Notes under the pieces: model-generated | The model's input: the letters and a program-made list of their open reading frames with translations, nothing else | Told to the model about the DNA's origin: nothing | Databases searched by the model: none | Shown here: positions 45,630 through 54,197 of the stretch, in pieces | Layout: every line of letters starts with the position of its first letter | Numbering within the stretch: position 1 is the stretch's first letter | DNA from: Piscinibacter sp. | Lineage (GTDB): Bacteria; Pseudomonadota; Gammaproteobacteria; Burkholderiales; Burkholderiaceae_C | Length of the DNA: 64,000 nucleotides | Assembly (NCBI GenBank): GCA_016706565.1 | Contig: JADJJI010000008.1 | Span: 62,001-126,000, forward strand | Reading direction: 5' to 3' | Program-made: the position numbers and the translations under genes

Positions 45630-46950
45630 TTGTAGTCTCCTCATCCTCGGAATTTGACTGTTGCAGTTCATCCCCCAGCGAAGCGATGACGCGCTTCGCT
45701 CGCATGGACTCGATCTGCTCGCAACTGAAGCCGAGTTCTCTAAGCACCTCCGCTGTGTGCTCGCCGAGCCTGGGTGCGTTGCGCCATATCCCTCCAGGTG
45801 TCGCCGACAGTTTCGGAACGATCCCTGGGACGGCCAAGGTATGACCATCGTCCAGATTGATCGTCTTGAGCATGTCGCGCGCCGCGTACTGAGGGTCGGC
45901 GACGATGTCTCTGATCGTGTAGATTCGCCCGGCGGGTACGGAGTTGCGATCGAGCTGGTTGAGCGCATCTTCGACAGTTCGTTGGCGCGTCCAGTCGGCG
46001 ATGGCCTGATCGAGCCGCTCTACGTGAGCAACGCGCCCTTCATTGGTCGCCAATGCCGAATCGTGTCGGAGATCTTCGCGACCGATGCAGGCCATCAGTC
46101 TCCGGAAGACTCCATCTCCATTGCCAGCAATCAGGACGCTGCCATCCTTGCAGGCGTAGGCGTTGCTCGGCGCAATGCCAGGCAGCGCACTGCCCGCAGG
46201 CTCGCGAATCACATTGAATGCGCTGTATTCCGGAAGCAGGCTCTCGGTAACGTTGAATACAGCTTCGTAGAGGGCTACGTCGATGACTTGCCCGCTGCCA
46301 CGCGGTTTCGTGGGCGACCGGGTCGCATTTCGATGATGCAGCGCGATCAGCACCCCAATCACACCATGGAGTGCGGCCAAGGTATCGCCGATGCTCAGAC
46401 CCGTCCGAACGGGCAGTCTCCCTGGCTCCCCTGTGAGATAGCGGAGTCCACCCATGGCTTCGCCGATCGCACCGTAGCCCGGCCGCCCACTGTATGGACC
46501 GGTCTGCCCATAGCCGCTCACACGCAGTACGACCAGTCCCGGGTTCAGCTCCAACAGGAGTTGCGGTGACAGACCCCACTGCTCCAGCACCCCAGGGCGA
46601 AAGTTTTCGACCAGAACATCGACTTCTGCAGCAAGGCGGCGCGCAACTTCTTGCCCCTCGGGCATCGCTAGATCGACAGCGATGGAGCGCTTGTTGCGCG
46701 ACTGAACCTGCCACCACACCGACGTGCCATCCTTGAGTAGTCGCCACATCCGCAGCGGGTCGCCACCTTGGCGCCCCTCACGCGCAGGCGGCTCAATCTT
46801 CACGACATCGGCCCCGAACTCCGCCAAGGTCTTGCCCACGAAAGGCCCCGCGATCAGCTGCCCCATCTCCAGCACTCTCAAGCCGGTCAGCGGCCCTTGA
46901 GGCTTCGCTTGCGTGGCCCTGTTGCTCTCGTTCTGGCAGGTGGAGTTCAT
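45616..46950 (-). CDS. CaiB/BaiF-family CoA-transferase, putative succinyl-CoA:citramalate type
   Basis: A 444-residue class III CoA-transferase: GPLTGLRVLEMGQLIAGPFVGKTLAEFGADVVKIE, RNKRSIAVDL, LVENFRPGVLEQWGL and the stretch LSIGDTLAALHGVIGVLIALHHR with the conserved Asp, then IDVALYEAVFNVTES. These enzymes move CoA between carboxylic acids. Together with the HMG-CoA-lyase-like gene of the island it could form citramalyl-CoA (inference; a succinyl-CoA:D-citramalate transferase of this family is known). The start could lie at an earlier Met. Confidence 0.88.
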   Translation of the reverse strand: MNSTCQNESNRATQAKPQGPLTGLRVLEMGQLIAGPFVGKTLAEFGADVVKIEPPAREGRQGGDPLRMWRLLKDGTSVWWQVQSRNKRSIAVDLAMPEGQEVARRLAAEVDVLVENFRPGVLEQWGLSPQLLLELNPGLVVLRVSGYGQTGPYSGRPGYGAIGEAMGGLRYLTGEPGRLPVRTGLSIGDTLAALHGVIGVLIALHHRNATRSPTKPRGSGQVIDVALYEAVFNVTESLLPEYSAFNVIREPAGSALPGIAPSNAYACKDGSVLIAGNGDGVFRRLMACIGREDLRHDSALATNEGRVAHVERLDQAIADWTRQRTVEDALNQLDRNSVPAGRIYTIRDIVADPQYAARDMLKTINLDDGHTLAVPGIVPKLSATPGGIWRNAPRLGEHTAEVLRELGFSCEQIESMRAKRVIASLGDELQQSNSEDEETTNGRD

Positions 46951-46990
46951 GGCAACTATGGTCGGCGCACACATGCATTGCCGTCCATCG

Positions 46991-47929
46991 CTATTTCTGT
47001 CTTGCGCCATTCGCAGTTTGCGAACGGTCTGCCGTGGCAAGGAACTGAGCAAACGCGACGAGCTCCGGATCGACACTGTCTTCCCGGATCCCGATTACTA
47101 GGGTTCGCTTGGACCAAGAGTCCTCGATCGGCCGCCATGCCAACTGCAGCGATCGCTGGATCGGCACGATCACGCCCTTCGGCACCAAGGCCAGGCCGAG
47201 CCCTGCACTGACAAGATTGCAAACGACATCCAGGCTGCGAACCTGCATGCGAATGTTGAAGGACTTGTTCACCGAGAGCGCCGCCTGCTGCTGCAGGCCC
47301 AGCATCGAAGCACCTTCTGTCAGACTGATCCAGTCTTCGTCCAGCAACTCGGTGAAGCCAACGGCGTCCCGTGAGCCGGCCATCGGATGCGACCGCGGCA
47401 ATGCCAGGACCAGCTCGTCACTACACAGGCGAGTCGTCGAAAGACCTGCAACACCACCAGCGTAGACGAAGACGCCCAGGTCAGCTCTGCCGTCAACCAC
47501 CGCTTTGCTGACCGCAGAGGAAACCTGCTCATCCAGTTCGATGCGGATCTCGGGTCGCATCAACCTGTACTTGCTCAGCAGTTGCGGCAGGAACTGGTCA
47601 ATGGCTGCCGAGCTAGCGCAAAGACGGATGTGTCTGCGCGTCCCCGTCGTCAGGTCGCGCAGTTCTATGGCAGCGCTATCAACCGAACGCAGTAGGTCGA
47701 TGGCGTGTTTGAAGAAGACCTTGCCGCTCAGTGTCGGTGTCAGTCCCTTCGTGCCACGCTCAAAGAGCTTACTGCCGACGGCAGCCTCCAGCGTCTGAAG
47801 CCGTCGACTGGCAGCACCTACAGCAATGTGCTCCTCCGCGGCAGCCTGAGTCAGGCTCGTCGACTGGAGGCAGCGAACTGCCAGTCGGATGCTGAGGATG
47901 TCGATCCGGTTGAGCTTGCCCGTGTTCAT
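46991..47929 (-). CDS. LysR-family transcriptional regulator
   Basis: A 312-residue LysR protein: HTH at LAVRCLQSTSLTQAAAEEHIAVGAASRRLQTLEAAVGSKLFERGTKGLTPT, effector domain beginning RHIRLCASSAAIDQFLPQLLSKYRLMRPEIRIELDE. It is 41 bases upstream of the CoA-transferase gene, on the same strand, so it is probably the local regulator of the catabolic genes. The ligand is unknown. Confidence 0.9.
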   Translation of the reverse strand: MNTGKLNRIDILSIRLAVRCLQSTSLTQAAAEEHIAVGAASRRLQTLEAAVGSKLFERGTKGLTPTLSGKVFFKHAIDLLRSVDSAAIELRDLTTGTRRHIRLCASSAAIDQFLPQLLSKYRLMRPEIRIELDEQVSSAVSKAVVDGRADLGVFVYAGGVAGLSTTRLCSDELVLALPRSHPMAGSRDAVGFTELLDEDWISLTEGASMLGLQQQAALSVNKSFNIRMQVRSLDVVCNLVSAGLGLALVPKGVIVPIQRSLQLAWRPIEDSWSKRTLVIGIREDSVDPELVAFAQFLATADRSQTANGARQK

Positions 47930-48028
47930 GGTGCGAAGTCGATGTGACAGCAAAGAGATGTCTGCTGTTCTTCGCATTGCGGCGCAGGATGCAGTCGTGC
48001 CAGTCGCGGGACGTTCGGCTGCTGGAGT

Positions 48029-48382
48029 TCAGCCTTCCTCTGGAGCGAGCAGACCAGCATCGATGATCCCGAGGATGAGTTCCTCAAGTGCGGGGTCATT
48101 CTTCTCACGAAGGCGCCCGGGCGGTTCATTGCCATCGACGACTTGTCGAATAGTGCTGGCATCAGCTGGCGTAACCGAGGACAGCCAGCAGCGACGCTCC
48201 GGGATCACTACATTCGGGCCGCTGTTGCAGGCCGAGAAGCACATGTACGCATGCACCTTCACCAGCTCTGGGACGTCTGTGTTGAATTCCGATCGCAGCG
48301 CAGCGAGAACGGAGTCCGCGCCGCGGTTTCTGCAATCGGTGTTATTGCAGACATAGATTTCGAGAGCTGATTTGTCGGACAT
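48029..48382 (-). CDS. NuoE-like thioredoxin-fold [2Fe-2S] ferredoxin
   Basis: A 117-residue protein with the thioredoxin-like ferredoxin cysteines: LEIYVCNNTDCRNRGADSVLAAL and, further on, KVHAYMCFSACNSGPNVVI. This is the fold of the 24-kDa NuoE subunit and of small (2Fe-2S) ferredoxins. It lies at the head of the catabolic run and would pair with the NuoF-like flavoprotein at 39400 to feed electrons to the Rieske oxygenase (inference). Confidence 0.82.
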   Translation of the reverse strand: MSDKSALEIYVCNNTDCRNRGADSVLAALRSEFNTDVPELVKVHAYMCFSACNSGPNVVIPERRCWLSSVTPADASTIRQVVDGNEPPGRLREKNDPALEELILGIIDAGLLAPEEG

Positions 48383-48793
48383 GGACTAGTCGCAATGGCC
48401 TGTTGAAACGTGTTGAGATTGATGGCTGCTGATTGGCACAGCCACCGACCTCAGGTTGGCGAACTTGGGGGCGGCCCCGCGTCGCGATGGCTTGGGTGCC
48501 TACCACCGATTTCGGACCCCCACCAGAAGTTCAGAGAAGCTCCCGATTTCAGAGGACGTGCGCTGCGCGACACAGCGAGTGGCAAAGCTGACACAAGCAA
48601 TCTACAGAGTTGCTCGTTGTCGCGCTTGCTCCTCAGTGCAGCAACGTTTGCTGAGCAGCGAATACGCGGACTCCCCCTCCCGGGGACTACCTTGGTGAGA
48701 AGCGACGACCCCAGCCAGCGCGGACGCGTACAACGGCGGATTCAGCGGTGAGTAGAACTGCTCGCCACTGGGGGCGACGTCACTCAGCCACCG
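48383..48793. other. Intergenic, nothing recognised
   Basis: About 410 bases between the ferredoxin-like gene and the 3' part of the broken AraC gene. It probably holds the promoter of the catabolic run, but no convincing -35/-10 pair stands out. Confidence 0.4.
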
Positions 48794-49183
48794 TCAACTT
48801 TCCTCGACCGTCTTGACTCTGGGGCCAGGCGCCACCACTGGGTACTCGCCCGCTGTTCTCGCGGTACGCAGCAGATCGCTGGGCACCTGACCAAACTTTC
48901 TTCTGAAGGCATGGGTCAGCTTGGACTGATCGCTAAAGCCGGTCGCGTATGCGACCTGCGCGACCGTTGTCGACTTGTCCCCTCGAGCCAGCGCTTCGTA
49001 CGCCCGTTGCAGCCGCAGATCGCGAATCCAATGCGAGAGCGATACATTTCTCTCTTTGAAGAGCAGATGCAGGTAGCGTGTCGAGATACCACAAGCCTGC
49101 GCAATTCGTCGCGGCGACAGCTCGGGATCCGCCAAGCTCTGCTGGACATACGCCTCGATTCGCAGGACATGCGCACAGCGTAC
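48794..49183 (-). pseudogene. AraC-family regulator, C-terminal DNA-binding part (fragment 3 of 3)
   Basis: Encodes the double-HTH domain: RIEAYVQQSLADPELSPRRIAQACGISTRYLHLLFKERNVSLSHWIRDLRLQRAYEAL, then TVAQVAYATGFSDQSKLTHAFRRKFGQVPSDL. The frame is cut at 49183 by the IS3 element. Its TAC at 49181-49183 is the target duplication. It joins in frame to fragment 2 at 50479. It would be functional only if transcribed from the IS. Confidence 0.88.
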
Positions 49184-49246
49184 TGATCTTGCCCCCGGAA
49201 ACCGTCTCCCATGCTGAGTGATGCAATGTCAGCAAGGAGAACGGAA

Positions 49247-49549
49247 ATGACGAAGCCGAAGGCGGCGCCGAGGGCGCGCTACACGATGGAGTTCAAGCAG
49301 GAGGCGGTGCGCCTGGTCGAAGGAGGCCAGAGCATTGCGGCGGTGGGCAGGACGCTGGGCGTGGTCGATCAGACCTTGTTCAACTGGGTCAAGGCGAAGC
49401 GCGAGGGCAAGCTCAGCGGCGCGGACAGCAAGCCTGTGAGTGCCGAGCAAATGGAGATCACCCGGCTGCGTGCGGAGCTGGCCCGAGTGACGATGGAGCG
49501 CGACATCCTGGGAAAAGCGACGGCGTACTTCGCAAAGGCAGCGAAGTGA
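49247..49549 (+). CDS. IS3-family transposase OrfA
   Basis: A 100-residue protein with the IS3 helix-turn-helix (RYTMEFKQEAVRLVEGGQSIAAVGRTLGVVDQTLFNWVKAKREG) and a leucine-zipper-like tail (AEQMEITRLRAELARVTMERDILGKA). AAGGAG precedes the ATG. A GGGAAAA heptamer at 49510-49516 is in phase for a -1 ribosomal shift into orfB, which would give the OrfAB transposase. Confidence 0.92.
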   Translation: MTKPKAAPRARYTMEFKQEAVRLVEGGQSIAAVGRTLGVVDQTLFNWVKAKREGKLSGADSKPVSAEQMEITRLRAELARVTMERDILGKATAYFAKAAK

Positions 49550-50442
49550 AGTACGCCTTCATCCAGCGCCACCGGCGGGTGTGGCCGATCTCGGTGCAGT
49601 GCCGGGTGCTGCAGGTCAGCGTGACCGGGTACCACGAGCACTTCATGCGACGCGCCAGCAACGCCCAGCGACGCCACCTCAGCGACGATGCGCTGCTGGT
49701 GCACATCAAGGCGATCCACGCCGAGACACGCGGTGGCTACGGCTGGCCGCGGACCTGGAAGGAACTGCTGGCCCGAGGCATCCGGGTGGGCAAGGACCGG
49801 GTGCAGAAGCTGATGCAGCTGCACGGCATCCGCGCCAGGGGCAAGCGGCGATTCAAGGTCACCACCGACAGCAAGCATGACCTGCCCATCGCAGCGAACC
49901 TGCTCAACCAAGCGTTCGCCGTGAGCGAGCCGGACAAGGTCTGGGTGGGCGACATCACCTACATCGCCACCGACGAAGGCTGGCTGTTCCTGGCCGTGGT
50001 GATCGACCTGTTCAGCCGCCAGGTGGTGGGCTGGTCGCTGCGCCAGGACATGACGCGTGAGCTGGTCATCGATGCGTTGCGCATGGCCTGGTTCAAGCGC
50101 CATCCGGGCAAGGATGCTGGCCTGATCTTCCACAGCGACCGGGGCAGCCAGTACGCCAGCAAGGACTACCGCGACGTGCTCACCGAGTACGGCATCACTG
50201 CCTCGATGAGCCGGCGTGGCAACTGCTGGGACAACGCCTGCAGCGAGACCTTGTTTGGGTCACTGAAGGTAGAGCGGCTGCACGGACAGCGCTTCAAGAG
50301 CAGACGCCAGGCCAAGGACGAAGTTGTGGCCTGGTTGCTCTGGTACAACCGAACCCGACTGCACTCGACGCTGGCCTACACCAGCCCGATGCAGTTCGAA
50401 GAAGCCTGGCTCGCCAGCCAACCCCGGCAAGCCAGCGCGTAG
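49546..50442 (+). CDS. IS3-family transposase OrfB (DDE integrase domain)
   Basis: About 298 residues with an rve integrase core: VWVGDITYIATDEGWLFLAVVIDLFSRQVVGWSL (first Asp), LIFHSDRGSQYAS (second Asp) and NCWDNACSETLFGSLKVE (Glu). It is in the -1 frame relative to orfA. The GTG at 49546 is a possible independent start, but a frameshifted fusion is the usual way of expression in this family. Confidence 0.93.
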   Translation: MKYAFIQRHRRVWPISVQCRVLQVSVTGYHEHFMRRASNAQRRHLSDDALLVHIKAIHAETRGGYGWPRTWKELLARGIRVGKDRVQKLMQLHGIRARGKRRFKVTTDSKHDLPIAANLLNQAFAVSEPDKVWVGDITYIATDEGWLFLAVVIDLFSRQVVGWSLRQDMTRELVIDALRMAWFKRHPGKDAGLIFHSDRGSQYASKDYRDVLTEYGITASMSRRGNCWDNACSETLFGSLKVERLHGQRFKSRRQAKDEVVAWLLWYNRTRLHSTLAYTSPMQFEEAWLASQPRQASA

Positions 50443-50478
50443 TCCAGCTATGGGATACGGGATCCAGGGGCAAGGTCA

Positions 50479-50753
50479 TACCGGTGTGAGGTGAGACTCT
50501 GACGCATCCGGATGCTGCTGAAGGCTCAAGGCCAGTAGTTCAGTCAACTGCGTACCGATCAGAGCCATCGACCGTGCATCGTGTCCGGCGGCCAGATGCC
50601 GGATCACCAATTGCAGGTAGTCGCTGAAGAGTCGGCCGGCCCCATGCATCGCGTCATACGACCTCGCACCATAATTCCGCGCACTGCCGATCCGTCCCTC
50701 GATGGCTGCTACGGGGGCCTTCAGCACCCACATCACGTTGTCGTGGGCGTAAC
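50479..50753 (-). pseudogene. AraC-family regulator, central part (fragment 2 of 3)
   Basis: Reads HDNVMWVLKAPVAAIEGRIGSARNYGARSYDAMHGAGRLFSDYLQLVIRHLAAGHDARSMALIGTQLTELL up to SHLTPV, the linker of an AraC-binding-like regulator. It is bounded by the IS256 element on one side and the IS3 element on the other. Both junctions rejoin in frame when the elements and one duplication copy are removed. Confidence 0.85.
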
Positions 50754-52224
50754 GAGCCTGTCCGGAATTTTGTGTGCGAGGCATAGCATGACGACACGGA
50801 GCATGTATGCCAAGCAAGACGAGAGCGAAGAACGCGGCCATAGCGGCCAAGTCGGCCGCGCTGCCGAAGATCCCCAAGGAACTGCTTGACCAGTTCGTCC
50901 AGGGGCCGATGACCGCCGAGGCGATCCAGGACGTCTCGATGGCGTTCAAGAAGGCGCTGATCGAGCGGGCGCTGGGCGGCGAGCTCAGCCATCACCTGGG
51001 CTACGCGCCTGGCGGCGACAAGCCTGCCACGGCGGACAACCATCGCAACGGCAGCACCGGCAAGACGGTGCAGACCGAAGACGGCCCGCTGCGCATCGAG
51101 GTGCCGCGGGACCGCGAGGGCAGCTTCGAGCCACTGCTCATCCCCAAGCACGAGCGGCGCTTCACCGGCTTCGACGACAAGATCGTGGCCATGTACGCGC
51201 GCGGCATGACCGTGCGCGAGATCCAGGGCTTCCTGGCCGAGCAGTACGGCACCGAGGTGTCGCCCGGACCTCATCAGCTCGGTCACTGATGCCGTCCTGG
51301 CCGAGGTTGGCGCCTGGCAGGCCAGACCGCTGGAGCCGATGTACCCGGTGGTCTTCTTCGACGCCCTTCGGGTAAAGATTCGCGAGGACGCCGTGGTGCG
51401 CAACAAGGCCATCTACCTGGCGCTGGGCATCCAGCCCGACGGCACGCGTGACATCCTCGGACTGTGGATCGAGAACACCGAAGGCGCCAAGTTCTGGATG
51501 AAGGTCTTCAACGACCTGAAGACCCGGGGCGTGGCCGACATCCTGATCGCCGTCACCGATGGCCTCAAGGGCATGCCCGAGGCGCTCGGCGCGGTGTTCC
51601 CGGCCACCACCTTGCAAACGTGCATCGTGCACCTGATCCGCAACAGCCTGGACTACGCCAGCTGGAAGGACCGCAAGCTGCTGGCCGCGGCCCTGCGCCC
51701 GGTCTACACCGCTGCCAGCGCCAGGCCGCAGAACAGGCGCTGAACGACTTCGAGCGCGGGGCCTGGGGTCTGCGCTACCCCACGGTCACGGCAGCCTGGC
51801 GCAGGGCCTGGGACAGGGTGATTCCGTTCTTCGCCTTTCCCCCCGAGGTACGTCGCGTGGTCTACACCACCAACGCCATCGAGAGCGTGCACAGCCGGCT
51901 GCGCAAGATCATCAAGACCCGCGGGCACTTCCCCAGTGATGACGCCGCCAGCAAACTCATCTGGCTGGCTCTGCGCAACATCACCGCCGACTGGAGCCGC
52001 GCGGCAAAGGAATGGAAGCTGGCGATGAACCAGTTCGCGATACTCTTCGAAGAGCGGTTCACGCAGGTCGCGCATGGCGCAGGCCGGTGAGAAGGGTTGA
52101 ACCATGAGTACATGGGCTCAACCGGGGCGCCTCCGGCGGCCTGGCAGGGGCCTGAAGACAGTAGAGAAATCAGCCAACAGCCAATTCAGTAAACCGCCTC
52201 ACACACAGAATTTCGGACACCCCC
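50754..52224 (+). mobile_element. IS256-family insertion sequence
   Basis: About 1471 bp. Ends share inverted TGTCCGGAATTTTGTGTG and TGTCCGAAATTCTGTGTG. Flanks show a near-identical 8-mer, GGCGTAAC (50746-50753) and GACGTAAC (52225-52232), consistent with an 8-bp target duplication that has since diverged at one base. The transposase is split by two indels. Confidence 0.85.
50807..52090 (+). pseudogene. IS256-family transposase, two frameshifts
   Basis: Three frames together encode a complete mutator-type transposase. From 50807: MPSKTRAKNAAIAAKSAAL ... GELSHHLGYAPGG ... GMTVREIQGFLAEQYGTEVSP. An extra G at about 51268 moves it to the frame with YPVVFFDALRVKIREDAVVRNKAIYLALGI and VTDGLKGMPEALGAVFP. 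A missing base at about 51722 moves it to ALNDFERGAWGLRYPTVTAAWRRAWDRVIPFFAFPPEVRRVVYTTNAIESVHSRLRK. The DDE Asp residues (FFDALR, VTDGL) and the Glu region (NAIESVHSRLRK) are all present. Confidence 0.9.
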
Positions 52225-52578
52225 GACGTAACCGAACTCGTAGGGTTCTTCACTGAGCTCGACAAGGAACTGTCCTGGAGAACATCGAGTTGAGCGCCCG
52301 AGTTGCCTGAAGTCGACGTTGCTCTGCACCGGAACTGTGACCAACACCTGAGCTTCCTCGGCTCTGCAATGCTCTGCCAGACGGCGATAGCTCTGCGGCG
52401 CGGACGCCAGGCGCGTCAGTGAAGCCGTAGCAAGACTCCAATGATCAACTCTCCCACTGAAGGAAGAATCCGATGCGGAGGAAACGTTGACTTTCAAGAT
52501 CGTCTGCGCAATTACCTCGTGCCAATAGTCCGACTTGCGGATACAAGATACCTCGTCCGTGGAATAGCTCTTGTACAT
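52225..52578 (-). pseudogene. AraC-family regulator, N-terminal part (fragment 1 of 3)
   Basis: Starts MYKSYSTDEVSCIRKSDYWHEVIAQTILKVNV and continues RVDHWSLATASLTRLASAPQSYRRLAEHCRAEEAQVLVTVPVQSNVDFRQ to EEPYEFGYV, the AraC-binding-like (AraC_binding_2 type) sensor domain. The IS256 element interrupts just after FGYV. Removing both insertion elements restores an uninterrupted frame of about 335 codons over fragments 1-3. Confidence 0.85.
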
Positions 52579-53005
52579 TGCGCGGTCCTCACCGTTGGTT
52601 CGCGAAGGTGCATCGACAGCTGCCATGCCATCGGTACAGGCACCACGTCAGGCTCAACTTCGGGCATCCCGACAACCAAGGGATCGAAGGAGCGCTTCAC
52701 ACGATCGGCCAGATTGCGAAGGCACTGGCTTGAAAGCCTGGCCGTCGCGTCACCATACTGGCCTGGCGTTTGAAGGGTTGCTGCGCCCGCAGTTGCGCAA
52801 CTGCTTCTTGTTGTTTGCTCTACATATGAACGATTGTTCGATTGGGATTGGACGAAGAGGCCTGCCATGTCGGCGACGTTGTCTGCGGGCCGGGTGCCAC
52901 TAGGCATAGCAGAGGAACTTCGTTGAAGCTGCCTTTCGACAACGGACGCTTGTGGCCGAGGCCGTGTGAGAACGCAGAAGGAATCGCCTGCCGAATCTGG
53001 CAATA
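52579..53005. other. Upstream region of the broken AraC gene, nothing recognised
   Basis: No supported frame on either strand. It should hold the original AraC promoter; I see no confident -35/-10 pair. Confidence 0.35.
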
Positions 53006-53263
53006 CTAATCCGACGCTGATGCATCCAGTAGATCCGTGGTTTTCGCCGCACCGGGGTTGCACGGCGCCGGGGTGCCGGCGGGCTTGAACGGGCTCAGGC
53101 GCCCGCCAATCTGATCGCCTTCATCGCTGTGGCAATAGCCATAGATGTAGATCTTCAGGAGCACCGCCGGGTGGTACGACGGGCCTACCGGTTGCCGCGA
53201 GCTTCGCACCGTCGTTTGCAGCCCCCTGCCGAACCAAGAACTCGGCCCGGCAGGGGGCGTCAC
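53006..53263 (-). pseudogene. Scrap of IS1182/IS5-like transposase
   Basis: The minus-strand frame includes VGPSYHPAVLLKIYIYGY. Relatives of the IS1182/ISL-type transposases read GR.PYHP..LLKLY.YGY...I.SSR here. The rest of the transposase is absent, so this is a short relic. Confidence 0.6.
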
Positions 53264-53267
53264 TCAC

Positions 53268-54164
53268 TCAGAAGGAGTGATTGATGCCGAAGCCGTATGC
53301 CGTTGTGTTGGGCAGGACATCCGGACGGTTGTTTCCGAGGTCCGCGTAGACAGCAGTGCGCTTCGATAGGGAGTACCTCGCGCCCAGGCCGATGAACTGA
53401 CTCTTTGCGCCGTTGGCCTTGAGTCTTCCATAGCCTGCTTGGAATAGAAAGGCGCCCCACTGGTAGGTGGCACCGAGCGTGCTAGCACGCGAAACGAGCG
53501 GAACCGCTGCGTTGAACTCGCTTCGATCATACGCACCCATCAAGGTCAGGTCACCGAAGGCGTACTTGGCACCGACGAACGTCACGTCGTCGCCGCTGGC
53601 GTTCTTGCCGTACGCAACCGTCACCGCGGATGGCCCCTGGCTGAACTTCAACGCACCTTGGTATGAGTTCTCCGTGCCGGCTCCGGCGCCCGTCGGTTTC
53701 TCAGGAGAACCGCTCAGGCTCACCGAGAATCCGCCGATGACCGGAGAGTCATAGAAGAACCCATTGGACAGGCGGAAATATTCGGGTGTTCCCGCATTGG
53801 CGGTGCGGTCAGCAGAGTAGTAGTAGTGCCAGGTCTGCCAGGCCGGCGAGGCAAGGCGGTCAAAGTTGCCCCAGGGGTCAAAGGACCAGTCGTTCGACGT
53901 GACGGCCTCCATGGCGCGGCCGATGCGGACATGGCCGAAGGAACCTTTGAGGCCGACCGTGGACTCGCCGTACCAGAACGGCTTGTTGCAGCATTCGGAT
54001 TGACCTGTGTCGGGCTCGAAGCGCGTGATGAGCTTGAACGTCGCGGCAAGGCCGCCACCCAGATCCTCGTGGCCACTGAAGGTCCTGACCTTGCCAACGG
54101 CCGACTTCATGCTGTCCACAAAGGCCTCGCACGCCGGCGCAAGATCAACCCACTGCGTAAGCAT
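53268..54164 (-). pseudogene. Gram-negative porin lacking its N-terminus
   Basis: The frame encodes a porin_4 protein from GKVRTFSGHEDLGGGLAATFKLITRFEPDTG, through GESTVGLKGSFGHVRIGRAMEA and a VTVAYGKN strand, to the terminal AYGFGINHSF. The signal peptide and first strand are missing. The 25 residues before the homology (MLTQWVDLAPACEAFVDSM) look unrelated, and the gene abuts an IS66 remnant. It is a decapitated porin, probably not exported. Confidence 0.8.
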
Positions 54165-54197
54165 GCGGCGAACCCGTCTTGACGACTGGCGATGAGG

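Larger units (their letters stand above)
49184..50478 (+). mobile_element. IS3-family insertion sequence, complete copy
   Basis: 1295 bp. Terminal inverted repeats: left TGATCTTGCCCCCGGAAACC and, read inward from the right end, TGACCTTGCCCCTGGATCCC; both continue CGT.TCCC. Flanked by a 3-bp duplication TAC (49181-49183 and 50479-50481). It carries orfA and orfB. The same element begins again at 63789. Confidence 0.95.
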
